Source: CAZADA01 sp964636945 (GTDB lineage: Bacteria > Pseudomonadota > Alphaproteobacteria > Caulobacterales > Maricaulaceae). Taken from it: a stretch of 29,489 nucleotides of DNA. The stretch lies in the NCBI GenBank assembly GCA_964636945.1, contig CAZWVH010000035.1, positions 1-29,489 of the forward strand. Reading direction: 5' to 3'. A model generated the notes under the pieces. The model did no database searches and was not told the origin of the DNA. It saw nothing but the letters and a program-made list of their open reading frames with translations. This document shows positions 8,533-16,255 of this stretch, piece after piece (the first letter of the stretch is position 1; every line of letters begins with the position of its first letter). The translations under genes were made by a program, and so were the position numbers.

Positions 8533-9636
8533 TTGGCCCCGAACCTTGCCGCACAGGGACTGTCCTATCATGGCATTGGCCATAAATATAAGGGAGCAAG
8601 GGCCCTCGATGATGTGAATTTTACAGCGCCCGCCGGCGCTGTGACATGCATCATTGGCGCATCGGGTGCGGGAAAGAGCACGCTGCTGCGGCTGACCGCC
8701 GGCCTTGAACGGGTCCAAAGCGGTCAGATCCGCTTGAATGGCGAGGTCCTGGCCTCAGCCAAACACGATCCGCCGCCTGAACGACGCCCAATTGGCCTGG
8801 TGTTCCAAGATCTCGCGTTGTTCCCGCATATGAGCGTCGCCGACAATGTGGGCTTTGGGCTGTCCAAACTCAGCGCGAGCGAACGGCGAACAGTTGTGCA
8901 CCAATATCTCGACGATGTGGGCCTCGGCGGCATGGGTGATCGCATGCCCCATACCTTGTCGGGCGGGGAACAACAACGCGCGGCGTTGGCGCGGGCGCTC
9001 GCCCCCAAGCCACGCGTTGTGCTCATGGATGAACCCTATGCCAGCGTCGACCCGAGCTTGCGCCGATCATTGCGCGAGGACGCTCGGTTAAGTCTTAAGG
9101 CCAGCGGAGCGGTGGTGATCTTGGTCACTCATGATCCCGCCGAAGCCATGGAGCTTGGCGACCGCATTGTGGTGCTCAGCCGCGGCAAAGTGGTTCAAAT
9201 GGGCGCGCCAAACGAACTCTATGACAAACCGCAAAGTCCCGAAGTGTGCGCCGCGCTTGGCGACGCCCAATTGGTGCGCGCCCGGGTGTGTGGATCAATC
9301 TTGGAAACAGAGCTTGGACCCGTTGAACTCCTGGCCCCGCCCAGGGCTGCGCTCCAGGGGCGCTCAGTGATTTCCGCGCTTCGCGAGAGTGCGTTGAGGA
9401 TTAATCCGTCGGTCAATGGTGAGGGCGGGTTCGTTGTCCGCGATGTGCGCTTTGCCTCCGGGCGTTGGCTCGCATTGGCTTCACGCGACAATGGCGCGCC
9501 CAGCCATCGGCTTTTGCGCGTGGCGTTGGAGCCCGGCCAATCGGTGAATGTGGGCGATCGGGTGGGGGTGAAGCAGGCCCGACCTGGCGCTTATGTGTTT
9601 GCCCCCAACGCCCCGGTGGAAATGTCGCACGATTGA
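8533..9636 (+). CDS. fbpC: Ferric iron ABC transporter ATP-binding protein (FbpC type)
   Basis: Cytoplasmic ATPase that drives the iron importer; 367 residues. Visible motifs are Walker A GASGAGKST (about 42-50), Q-loop FQDLALFPHM, signature LSGGEQQRA (about 142-150), Walker B VVLMDEP with D-loop SVD, and the switch His in VTHD (about 200). A C-terminal region of about 130 residues fits the TOBE-type regulatory domain of FbpC/PotA-type ATPases. The frame has no ATG near its start; TTG at 8533 is preceded by GAGGAG seven bases upstream and is the best start. This rare start codon may keep expression low. The gene is followed by fbpA after 67 bp, which contain a separate Fur-like box. Confidence 0.92.
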   Translation: MAPNLAAQGLSYHGIGHKYKGARALDDVNFTAPAGAVTCIIGASGAGKSTLLRLTAGLERVQSGQIRLNGEVLASAKHDPPPERRPIGLVFQDLALFPHMSVADNVGFGLSKLSASERRTVVHQYLDDVGLGGMGDRMPHTLSGGEQQRAALARALAPKPRVVLMDEPYASVDPSLRRSLREDARLSLKASGAVVILVTHDPAEAMELGDRIVVLSRGKVVQMGAPNELYDKPQSPEVCAALGDAQLVRARVCGSILETELGPVELLAPPRAALQGRSVISALRESALRINPSVNGEGGFVVRDVRFASGRWLALASRDNGAPSHRLLRVALEPGQSVNVGDRVGVKQARPGAYVFAPNAPVEMSHD

Positions 9637-9665
9637 GTCTGGACACCAGGGGGTATGTAGCGTTA

Positions 9666-9684
9666 GTTGCGAATGATTATCAAC
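9666..9684. promoter_or_regulatory. Fur-like box upstream of fbpA
   Basis: GTTGCGAATGATTATCAAC is a 19-base near-palindrome in which 15 of 19 positions are symmetric. Its right half, ATTATCA, is a perfect half of the classical Fur box. It ends 19 bases before the fbpA start, a typical position for repression. Confidence 0.65.
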
Positions 9685-9703
9685 TGCAGTGGAGTGCATC
9701 GCC

Positions 9704-10729
9704 ATGATCGCTTTTGTTCGACGGACGAGTCTCGCGCTGATCGCGGCGATTGCTGGCGCGTCAATGGCCCAAGCCCAAGGCGAGGTGAATGTCTATTCCG
9801 CCCGGCACTATGAATCCGATCGGAAGCTCTACGACCTGTTTACTGAGCAGACGGGCATCGAGGTCAATCTGATTGAGGCCGATAGCGAAGCCCTGATTGC
9901 GCGGCTCAACAACGAAGGCGAGTTTTCACCTGGGGATGTCATGCTCACCGTGGACGCCGGCCGATTGTGGCGCGCCCAATCGGAGGGATTGTTTCAGCCG
10001 GTCGAGTCTGAGGTCCTTAACGCGCGCATCCCTGAGCACCTGCGCCATCCCGAAGGGCTGTGGTTTGGCGTGACCAAACGCGCGCGCATCATCATCTACA
10101 ACAAAGAGTCGGGCAAACCCGATTGGCTGAACGACTATGCTGACTTGGCCGATCCGCGCCTTGAAGGCCAAGTGTGCATGCGTCCGTCCTCAAATATCTA
10201 CAATATTTCCTTGGTTGCTGCATTGATTGACCATATTGGCGCTGAGGGTGCGGAGACTTGGACGCGTGGCGTGGTGAATAACTTTGCCCGTCCGCCCCAA
10301 GGCAATGACACCACACAAATCGAGGCGGTATCGCTCGGTCAATGCGGCTACTCGCTGGTCAACACATATTACCTCGCCAGAATGCGCAATTCCGACGATC
10401 CCAGCGTCAAGGCGACCGGCGAGTCGATTGGCGTGTTGTTTCCCAACCAAGACGGTCGCGGGACCCATGTGAACATCAGTGGAGCAGCCGTTCTGAAATA
10501 CGCGCCCAATAGGGACAATGCGGTGAAATTTATCGAATTTCTGACCAGCGGGGATGCGCAGGGGCTCTTGCTGGACCGGTTCAATGAATACCCGGTGGCG
10601 ATGGATTCAACGCCGGCGCCCTGGGTTGCAGCCCTTGGTGAATTCAAGGAAGACACCGTCAACGCCAGCGTGTTGGGCGAAAACCAAGCTGAAGCCGTCC
10701 GCATTTTCGATCGCGCAGGCTGGCGCTAA
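9704..10729 (+). CDS. fbpA: Periplasmic Fe(III)-binding protein (FbpA type)
   Basis: Substrate-binding subunit of the ferric ABC transporter; 341 residues from the ATG at 9704. That start has GTGGAG about eight bases upstream and gives a clean signal peptide (MIAFVRRTSLAL..., cleavage after AQA). An in-frame ATG at 9689 is possible but overlaps the Fur-like box zone and adds five non-signal residues. The mature protein starts with EVNVYSARHYESD, the usual N-terminal strand of FbpA/FutA proteins. NTYYLARM carries the adjacent tyrosines (about 222-223) that bind ferric iron in this family. The His in SARHY matches another known ligand position. It converges on piuC with only 8 bp between the stop codons. 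Confidence 0.93.
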   Translation: MIAFVRRTSLALIAAIAGASMAQAQGEVNVYSARHYESDRKLYDLFTEQTGIEVNLIEADSEALIARLNNEGEFSPGDVMLTVDAGRLWRAQSEGLFQPVESEVLNARIPEHLRHPEGLWFGVTKRARIIIYNKESGKPDWLNDYADLADPRLEGQVCMRPSSNIYNISLVAALIDHIGAEGAETWTRGVVNNFARPPQGNDTTQIEAVSLGQCGYSLVNTYYLARMRNSDDPSVKATGESIGVLFPNQDGRGTHVNISGAAVLKYAPNRDNAVKFIEFLTSGDAQGLLLDRFNEYPVAMDSTPAPWVAALGEFKEDTVNASVLGENQAEAVRIFDRAGWR

Positions 10730-10737
10730 ACGCGCAA

Positions 10738-11388
10738 TCACTCCGTCCAAAGTCGCAATAAAGCATTGCGCGATTTCAGGAGGCGCAGTCGCACCTCGGG
10801 GTCGGTCACACCATGAAGACCGATCTCGAGGTCGAACAGAATCTCGCGGTGCTCGGCGCGCCGCACGGAGCTTTGGATCCAACCAATACAGGCCAAGCGT
10901 TCACCACGCGTCACTGGCCGCACCTCGTGGATTGATCCTGCGGGATAAATGAAGGCATGACCGGCGGGCAGCTTGACCGGCTCAATGCCGTCACTGCGTT
11001 GGATCAACAATTCCCCGCCATCATAGCTATCAGGTTTCGACAAGAAAACGGTGAAGGCGAGGTCAACGCGCCGGCCGGCAATCATCGGATCATCCACGTG
11101 CGCGCCATAACTCATGCCCACGCCGTAGCGGTTGATGGTGGTGCGCACGAAATGATTGGGTCGAGCGGCGGCGGTGAACATGTGATGCGCGCGCAGTCGG
11201 TCTTCGATCAGCGCCGTTGCGCCCTTAACGGCTGTTGCGGACGGATCGCCTTGCATGTTGGCCTTAACCGCCTTGGCGGCTCCGGCCGCTGTGGCGGCGC
11301 CGCTCACGAATAGGGTGTCATCGGCCAAAATTTCACCAACGGAGTTGAGAGTGGGGACGTCCAGAATGTCGGCGAGAATGATTTGCAT
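10738..11388 (-). CDS. piuC: PKHD-type Fe(II)/2-oxoglutarate dioxygenase (PiuC/YbiX family)
   Basis: This 216-residue protein has the PiuC/YbiX layout. The iron-binding HxD is in YGAHVDDP (His about 97, Asp about 99), the distal His in GSIHEVRPVTRGERLA (about 154), and a nearby Arg suits 2-oxoglutarate binding. The C-terminal block SVRRAEHREILFDLE is also typical. Family members are commonly iron-repressed and sit beside siderophore receptor genes; the physiological substrate is not firmly established. Here the gene lies in the iron island, with a Fur-like box starting 9 bp upstream of its ATG and shared with the divergent lipoprotein gene. The Shine-Dalgarno is weak. Confidence 0.9.
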   Translation of the reverse strand: MQIILADILDVPTLNSVGEILADDTLFVSGAATAAGAAKAVKANMQGDPSATAVKGATALIEDRLRAHHMFTAAARPNHFVRTTINRYGVGMSYGAHVDDPMIAGRRVDLAFTVFLSKPDSYDGGELLIQRSDGIEPVKLPAGHAFIYPAGSIHEVRPVTRGERLACIGWIQSSVRRAEHREILFDLEIGLHGVTDPEVRLRLLKSRNALLRLWTE

Positions 11389-11396
11389 GATGAGAC

Positions 11397-11418
11397 TTGC
11401 GAATGAGAATGCGTCGCA
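11397..11418. promoter_or_regulatory. Fur-like box between piuC and the divergent lipoprotein gene
   Basis: TTGCGAATGAGAATGC begins 9 bp upstream of the piuC start and is 59 bp before the lipoprotein start. It shares TTGCGAATGA with the fbpA box and TGCGAATGAGAA with the fbpB/fbpC box. The right half is poorly conserved, so the assignment rests mainly on recurrence and position. Confidence 0.5.
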
Positions 11419-11476
11419 GATAGTGTGCGGCCAAACAGCAGTTTAGGGCAAGCAGGGTCGGAGCCGGAGGGCAAAA

Positions 11477-12343
11477 ATGCGAAAGGTATGGACCGTATGG
11501 AGTCCGATTGGCGTGGTGGCCACCAGCGTATTGGCGCTGTCTGCGTGTTCGGTGGAAAGCCAATCCGAGCCCGCTGCCCAAGACAATTCAGAAACTGGTG
11601 ACGCCGTCACACCCAATCCGGCTATCACGCCTGCGCCCGCCACAATGGCCCATGGCGAGGGAGAAGGGGAAGGCGAGGGCGAAGGCTCCACGTCCGACAT
11701 CGATTTGGCGACCAATGATCGCGCATATTTGACTCAGCTCGCATTGATGCGCGGCCACTTGCTGGTCGGCGTCGAACTGTACCGCCAAGGCGACAGCGAG
11801 GCGGCAATCACCCACATGAAGCACCCTGAAAGCGAGCTTTATGCCCAGATCGCGCCGGCATTCGGCGCACGCGGCGTTGATGGCTTTGCCGACGAGCTGA
11901 GCGCTTTGGCCAATGCGGTGGAATCCGGCGCCGAACAAAGTGAGGTTGAGGCGGCCTATACTGCGCTCATAGACGCCATTGGCGACTGCGAGCGTGCAGT
12001 GAAGGCTGAAGCGTCCACCGCGGGGGCAAGACTGCTCTTGGCGGCCGATACTGTGCGCGTGGCCGCGGACGAATACGCCATTGGCGTTGTGGATGGCAAA
12101 CTCGCGAACGCCCATGAGTATCAAGACGCCTACGGGTTCGTTCAGACTGCGCGCACGATCTTGAACGCGGCGGACACCACCGGTCCAACTGAGCAGGTTG
12201 CATTGGAGCAAGCAGCCCAAACGCTATCGGATCTATCCGATATGTGGCCAGCCATCACCCCGCCAGATGATCTTCCGTTTGATTCCGCACGGATCTATGG
12301 CGCAGCGGCGCGTGTTGAAATTCTCGGACTTGGAATTCAATAG
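11477..12343 (+). CDS. Periplasmic lipoprotein of unknown function in the iron locus, with a Gly-Glu repeat
   Basis: The 288-residue protein has a lipoprotein signal peptide with lipobox LSAC (Cys about 24). A Pro/Ala/Thr-rich linker follows, then a run of five Gly-Glu pairs after a His (about 58-68), then a mainly helical domain. In the helical domain, YLTQLALMRGHLLVGVELY and the His of ITHMKHPESELY could offer metal ligands next to the acidic repeat; this is inference. The gene is divergent from piuC across 88 bp containing a Fur-like box, so iron control is plausible. I do not recognise the domain. It has no imelysin-type HxxE signature that I can see and is not an obvious EfeO. A role in periplasmic iron handling is a hypothesis from context only. 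Confidence 0.8.
   Translation: MRKVWTVWSPIGVVATSVLALSACSVESQSEPAAQDNSETGDAVTPNPAITPAPATMAHGEGEGEGEGEGSTSDIDLATNDRAYLTQLALMRGHLLVGVELYRQGDSEAAITHMKHPESELYAQIAPAFGARGVDGFADELSALANAVESGAEQSEVEAAYTALIDAIGDCERAVKAEASTAGARLLLAADTVRVAADEYAIGVVDGKLANAHEYQDAYGFVQTARTILNAADTTGPTEQVALEQAAQTLSDLSDMWPAITPPDDLPFDSARIYGAAARVEILGLGIQ
11654..11683 (+). repeat. Hexanucleotide tandem repeat encoding (Gly-Glu)5
   Basis: Five consecutive six-base units of pattern GGNGAR (ggcgag, ggagaa, ggggaa, ggcgag, ggcgaa) lie inside the lipoprotein gene. Third positions vary, so selection for the peptide is as likely as slippage. Confidence 0.85.
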
Positions 12344-12402
12344 CCGCCTAGAGATTATCGTAGGACCGCTTCGGATTGGGAAGTTATACTGTGGCTGACC
12401 AT

Positions 12403-12428
12403 TTGACATAAACGCCGTTTGCTCAATT
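12403..12428 (+). promoter_or_regulatory. Candidate housekeeping promoter of the aldolase-SDR-reductase operon
   Basis: TTGACAT at 12403-12409, an 11-base spacer and GCTCAATT at 12421-12428 fit the Caulobacter consensus TTGACGS-N10-14-GCTANAWC, with 6 of 8 matches at -10. Transcription would start near 12434, leaving a leader of about 70 bases before the ATG at 12508. Confidence 0.5.
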
Positions 12429-12507
12429 CGGCGCAGTCTGGTTCACTGTGTCCGAAACAAAGCGCGGGTCACAACGCGCCACAACCACATGGACAAGGGA
12501 GATGCTC

Positions 12508-13284
12508 ATGGCTGTGATGGACCATGCCGAGCCAGATGTGCGCGGCCAAGTGAGTGAAACTGAGTGGGCGCTGCGCCAGGAACTTGCCGCCGCCTACCGC
12601 ATGTTCGCCCATATGGGCTGGGATGATTTAATCTTTACCCATTTGTCGGTGCGCATCCCCGGGCCCGAACACCATTTCTTGCTCAACCCCTATAATCTCT
12701 GTTTTGACGAGATCACCGCATCGAGCCTGATCAAGGTGGACACTATGGGGGAAAAGGTCACTGAGACCCCACATGTGACCAATCCAGCGGGATTCGTGAT
12801 CCACTCCGCGCTTCATATGGCCCGTGAGGACGCACAGTGCGTGATGCATTTGCATACCATTGCCGGCCAAGCGGTATCCGCCCAAGATCATGGCCTTTTG
12901 CCCACCTGCCAGACCGCCATGATCTCCATGTCGGGCGGTGTGGCCTACCACGACTATGAGGGCATCGCCACGGATGAGGACGAGCGCGAACGTTTGGTCG
13001 CCGACATGGGCGATAAGAACGTGATGATCTTGCGCAATCACGGTATTCTTACTGTGGGCAAAACCATCGCAGATGCTTTCAATCGCATGTATTTCCTCGA
13101 ACGCGGCTGTCAGGTGCAAATTGCTGCGCTTGCTGGCGGAGGAAAGCTCTATCGACACGCGTCAGCGGCCGAACAGAAAACCCACCAACAGGCCGGGGCC
13201 GGCTTGGAATTGGTGGGACAATTGCTGTCTTGGCCCGCAGTGCGGCGCAAGATGGAGCGTCTGTATCCAGATCATCTCAACTAA
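12508..13284 (+). CDS. Class II aldolase/adducin family protein
   Basis: A zinc-dependent class II aldolase-like fold of 258 residues. Likely metal-binding histidines are in CVMHLHT (about 114 and 116) and RNHG (about 178). LFTHLSVRIP-type and NPYNLCFDEITASSL segments are typical of the adducin-like branch. An upstream in-frame GTG at 12448 would add 20 residues of poor character. The ATG at 12508 has GGAG six bases upstream and was preferred. It is the first gene of a tight plus-strand set; the SDR gene follows after 9 bp. Members of this branch include sugar-phosphate aldolases and decarboxylase-like proteins, so the substrate cannot be assigned. Confidence 0.88.
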   Translation: MAVMDHAEPDVRGQVSETEWALRQELAAAYRMFAHMGWDDLIFTHLSVRIPGPEHHFLLNPYNLCFDEITASSLIKVDTMGEKVTETPHVTNPAGFVIHSALHMAREDAQCVMHLHTIAGQAVSAQDHGLLPTCQTAMISMSGGVAYHDYEGIATDEDERERLVADMGDKNVMILRNHGILTVGKTIADAFNRMYFLERGCQVQIAALAGGGKLYRHASAAEQKTHQQAGAGLELVGQLLSWPAVRRKMERLYPDHLN

Positions 13285-13293
13285 GGGCGTGGC

Positions 13294-14067
13294 ATGAGCA
13301 CATTTGATTTGACGGGCAAGGTGGCCTTGGTCGCCGGGGCCAGTCGCGGCATTGGCGAAGCGATCGCCAAGCTTTACGCCAAGCACGGCGCACGGGTTAT
13401 CTGTTCCAGCCGCAAGGTGGAAGACTGCCAGCGCGTAGCGGACGAAATCATATCTGGAGGGGGACAAGCCCGCGCGACCACACTGCATTTGGGGGAACTG
13501 GCCGACCATGATGACGTGCTGAGCGGCATCCGCGCACAAGAGGGCCGCCTCGACATTCTGGTCAATAATGGCGCCACCAGTCCTTTCTTTGGCGCGGCGG
13601 GAGAAACCCCCGAAGACGCCTGGGACAAGACCATCCAAGTGAACGTGAAGGGCCCCTGGTTCCTGACGTCGAAAGCGCTTCCGGTCATGATTGAAGGCGG
13701 TGGCGGCTCGGTGGTGAATATCGCCTCGGTCAATGGCATTAAGCCTGGCTATTGGCAGGGCGTGTATTCCATGACCAAATCCGCCGTGATCGGCATGACG
13801 CAGGTATTTGCTCAGGAATATGGCGTCAAGGGCGTTCGGGTGAACGCAGTTTGCCCCGGTTTGACCGACACCAAGCTCGCCTCGGCGCTATTGTCGGATA
13901 AAGACCAGCTACAAGACATGATGAACCGGAACTTTTCCATTCCCCGGGTTGCACAGCCGGAAGAAATGGCGGCCGCGGCCCTGTATTTGGCCTCCGATGA
14001 AGCCTCATACGTCACGGGCCAAACCTTGGTTGTCGACGGCGGTTATATGGCGCGCGGCGCGTTATAG
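13294..14067 (+). CDS. Short-chain dehydrogenase/reductase (classical SDR)
   Basis: An NAD(P)-dependent oxidoreductase of 257 residues with a complete classical SDR active site. It has the nucleotide-binding AGASRGIG (about 14-21), NNGA (about 90-93), Asn about 116, Ser about 144 in NIASVNG, and Tyr 157-x3-Lys 161 in VYSMTKSA. VNAVCPG and the C-terminal GQTLVVDGGY are also standard. SSR after the second strand (about 38-40) favours NADP over NAD, although this is only a rule of thumb. It sits 9 bp after the aldolase gene and 44 bp before the quinone-reductase-like gene, so it is probably co-transcribed. The substrate is unknown. Confidence 0.92.
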   Translation: MSTFDLTGKVALVAGASRGIGEAIAKLYAKHGARVICSSRKVEDCQRVADEIISGGGQARATTLHLGELADHDDVLSGIRAQEGRLDILVNNGATSPFFGAAGETPEDAWDKTIQVNVKGPWFLTSKALPVMIEGGGGSVVNIASVNGIKPGYWQGVYSMTKSAVIGMTQVFAQEYGVKGVRVNAVCPGLTDTKLASALLSDKDQLQDMMNRNFSIPRVAQPEEMAAAALYLASDEASYVTGQTLVVDGGYMARGAL

Positions 14068-14111
14068 TTAAGTCGCTTTCGTTCTCGAGTTTCGATTTAG
14101 GGGTGAGGTCT

Positions 14112-15110
14112 ATGCGCGCTTTACGGTGTCACCAGTTCGGACCAATCGACGATTTGACCGTTGAGGAGTTGCCCGATCCAGAACCGGCGCCTGGTCATGT
14201 TCTGGTTGATGTCCACGCGGCGGGCTTAAACTTTCCCGACGCGTTATGCGTCCAAGGCCTTTATCAATTTAAACCCGAAGCGCCGTTCACCCCAGGCCAG
14301 GAGGGGGCGGGCACGGTTCGGGCCGTGGGCGAGGGTGTGAGCCATCCCAAAGTCGGTGACAAGGTGGCCTTTGTAGGTCTCACCGGCTCAATTGCTGACA
14401 TCGCCCACATTCCCGCAAACACCGCCATGCCGCTTCCCGCCGACGCCGATTTGGACATCGCGGCTGCATTCACCATGGCCTATGGCACGTCTCACTATGC
14501 GCTGACCCGACGGGCGCGATTGCGAGACGGCGAAACTTTGTTGGTGCTGGGCGCAGCCGGTGGAGTGGGTCTGGCGGCGGTGGAAATTGGCAAGGCTCTG
14601 GGCGCGCGTGTGATTGCGGCCGGGTCAACCCAAGATAAGGTGGAGACCGCCAAGGCCCATGGCGCCGACGAAGGCTTGGTTTATCCCACCGGTGAATTGG
14701 ATCGTGACCAGCAGAAGACCTTGTCCCAAAACATCAAGGCGCTCGCCCCTGACGGCGTCGATGTGGTCTACGATCCTGTGGGTGGGGCCTACGCGGAACC
14801 GGCTCTGCGCGCCATGGCCTGGGATGGACGATATTTGGTGGTTGGGTTCGCGTCGGGAACCATTCCCAGCATACCACTCAATCTCACCTTGCTTAAGGGA
14901 TGTCAGATCATGGGCGTGTTTTGGGGCGCCTGGGTGATGAGTAACCCCAAGGAGTACGCCGCCGACATGGTGACGCTGCAGGGCATGCTCAAAAGTGGCG
15001 CACTGCATCCGCGCATTTCCGAACGTATCCCGCTTAACCGGGCGGCGGAAGGATTGCGCGCGCTGTCTGAACGCAAGGCCATCGGGAAACTAATCGTCAC
15101 CATGTCGTAG
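14112..15110 (+). CDS. NADPH:quinone oxidoreductase-like medium-chain reductase
   Basis: A zinc-free medium-chain reductase of 332 residues in the QOR/crotonase-reductase group. An N-terminal GroES-like domain contains HAAGLNFPDALCVQGLYQ and PFTPGQEGAGTVRAVGEGV. The Rossmann domain contains LVLGAAGGVGLAAVEIGKALGA (about 143-164) and VDVVYDPVGG. The catalytic and structural zinc ligands of alcohol dehydrogenases are absent. A GTG nine bases upstream (14103) is in frame; the ATG at 14112 with AGGGG about nine bases before it is preferred. The aldolase/SDR/MDR arrangement suggests reduction of carbonyl or enoyl intermediates, but the pathway is not identifiable here. Confidence 0.9.
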   Translation: MRALRCHQFGPIDDLTVEELPDPEPAPGHVLVDVHAAGLNFPDALCVQGLYQFKPEAPFTPGQEGAGTVRAVGEGVSHPKVGDKVAFVGLTGSIADIAHIPANTAMPLPADADLDIAAAFTMAYGTSHYALTRRARLRDGETLLVLGAAGGVGLAAVEIGKALGARVIAAGSTQDKVETAKAHGADEGLVYPTGELDRDQQKTLSQNIKALAPDGVDVVYDPVGGAYAEPALRAMAWDGRYLVVGFASGTIPSIPLNLTLLKGCQIMGVFWGAWVMSNPKEYAADMVTLQGMLKSGALHPRISERIPLNRAAEGLRALSERKAIGKLIVTMS

Positions 15111-15151
15111 CGGAAACAGCGACCAACTGAAACACAGCAGGGAGAACCACA

Positions 15152-16186
15152 ATGCCTAATCTTGAGAGCCGAGAGGTGGTGTTTGCCGCCCGCCCGGTGG
15201 GCATGCCCAATGCCGAGACGTTTTCCGCGCGCACTGTGACCGCTCCCGAGCCCGGTCCCGGCGAGATCCAAGTGCGCAATACGTGGATGTCAGTTGATCC
15301 GTATATGCGTGGACGCATGAATGATGTGAAAAGCTATGTGCCCCCATTTCAAGTGGGCGAGCCCCTGGAAGGCGGTGCTGTTGGCGAGGTGGTCGCCTCC
15401 AACGCTGAAGGTTTTGCACCGGGCGATTTGGTCCAGTCCATGTATGGCTGGCGAGAGGCCTGGACCGCCAATCCGCGGCCCGACAACCCTGCATACGCCG
15501 TGCGCAGACTGGACCTGCATGGTCTTCCGCCCCAAGCGTTCCTCGGCGTGGCCGGGGTGACGGGGCTCACGGCTTGGGCCGGATTGTTCCGTGTGGCCGA
15601 GCTGAAAGAGGGTGAGACTGTATTCGTTTCCGGCGCTGCTGGCGCTGTGGGCTCGGTGGCGTGCCAGATGGCCAAAGCCAAAGGGTGCCGGGTCATTGGA
15701 TCCGCCGGTGGTCAGAAGAAAGTCGACTATCTCAAATCCATCGGCTGTGATGAGGCGATTGACTACAAGACCTGCGCTGATGCGCGCGAGCTGACAAAGG
15801 CTCTAGCCGCCGCCGCACCAAAAGGAATCAACGTTTATTTTGAGAATGTCGGGGGGGATCACCTCACCGCGGCAATGAATTGCATGGCCGAATATGGCCG
15901 TATGGCGATTTGCGGCATGATCTCTCAGTACAATGCCGATCGGCCCGAGCCAGGTCCGCCCAATATGCCGATCATCATCGCACGCAGACTGCGCCTGCAG
16001 GGCTTTATCGTGTTTGATTACGCCAAAGACACCCCAGCGTTCATCTCTGACATCTCCGGTTGGATCCAGTCAGGTCAACTGACGTGGGAGGAAACGGTGT
16101 ATGAGGGGATCGATCGAGCGCCCGAGGCGTTCTTGGGATTGTTCTCCGGGGCGAACCTCGGAAAAATGCTGGTCAAGCTCGCGTAA
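15152..16186 (+). CDS. NADP-dependent 2-alkenal reductase-like MDR (YncB/CurA/LTB4DH family)
   Basis: The 344-residue protein matches the leukotriene-B4-dehydrogenase/curcumin-reductase branch. Signatures are WMSVDPYMRGRMND near residue 50, PFQVGEPLEGGAVGEV, GVTGLTAWAGL, VSGAAGAVGSVACQMAKAKG, and VYFENVGGDHLTAA. These enzymes reduce the C=C bond of alpha,beta-unsaturated ketones and aldehydes with NADPH. GGAG lies about eight bases before the ATG. It is the last gene of the 12508-16186 set, 41 bp after the other medium-chain reductase. Two different enoyl/enone-type reductases in one operon suggest handling of reactive carbonyls or an unsaturated carbon source; this is inference. Confidence 0.9.
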   Translation: MPNLESREVVFAARPVGMPNAETFSARTVTAPEPGPGEIQVRNTWMSVDPYMRGRMNDVKSYVPPFQVGEPLEGGAVGEVVASNAEGFAPGDLVQSMYGWREAWTANPRPDNPAYAVRRLDLHGLPPQAFLGVAGVTGLTAWAGLFRVAELKEGETVFVSGAAGAVGSVACQMAKAKGCRVIGSAGGQKKVDYLKSIGCDEAIDYKTCADARELTKALAAAAPKGINVYFENVGGDHLTAAMNCMAEYGRMAICGMISQYNADRPEPGPPNMPIIIARRLRLQGFIVFDYAKDTPAFISDISGWIQSGQLTWEETVYEGIDRAPEAFLGLFSGANLGKMLVKLA

Positions 16187-16255
16187 TTTGCTGCGAATCA
16201 GCGTGTAAGGGCGGGCCTGTCCGACGAATTTTCACGTCGCTAAGGGAGAGTGTCC

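Noticed and set aside
8437..8718. N-terminal extension of the fbpB frame by 94 residues
   Set aside because: It overlaps the divergent fbpC gene and the Fur-like box and has no transporter-like sequence. The ATG at 8436 gives normal family length.
11588..12220. Minus-strand open frame (210 codons) opposite the lipoprotein gene
   Set aside because: The plus-strand frame has a lipobox signal peptide and a plausible start; the antisense frame has no features.
12385..12390. TATACT as a -10 box before the aldolase operon
   Set aside because: No -35 element lies at 16-18 bp. The TTGACAT/GCTCAATT pair downstream fits better.
12448..12507. GTG start that would extend the aldolase by 20 residues
   Set aside because: The ATG at 12508 has a well-placed GGAG and the extension is not family-like.
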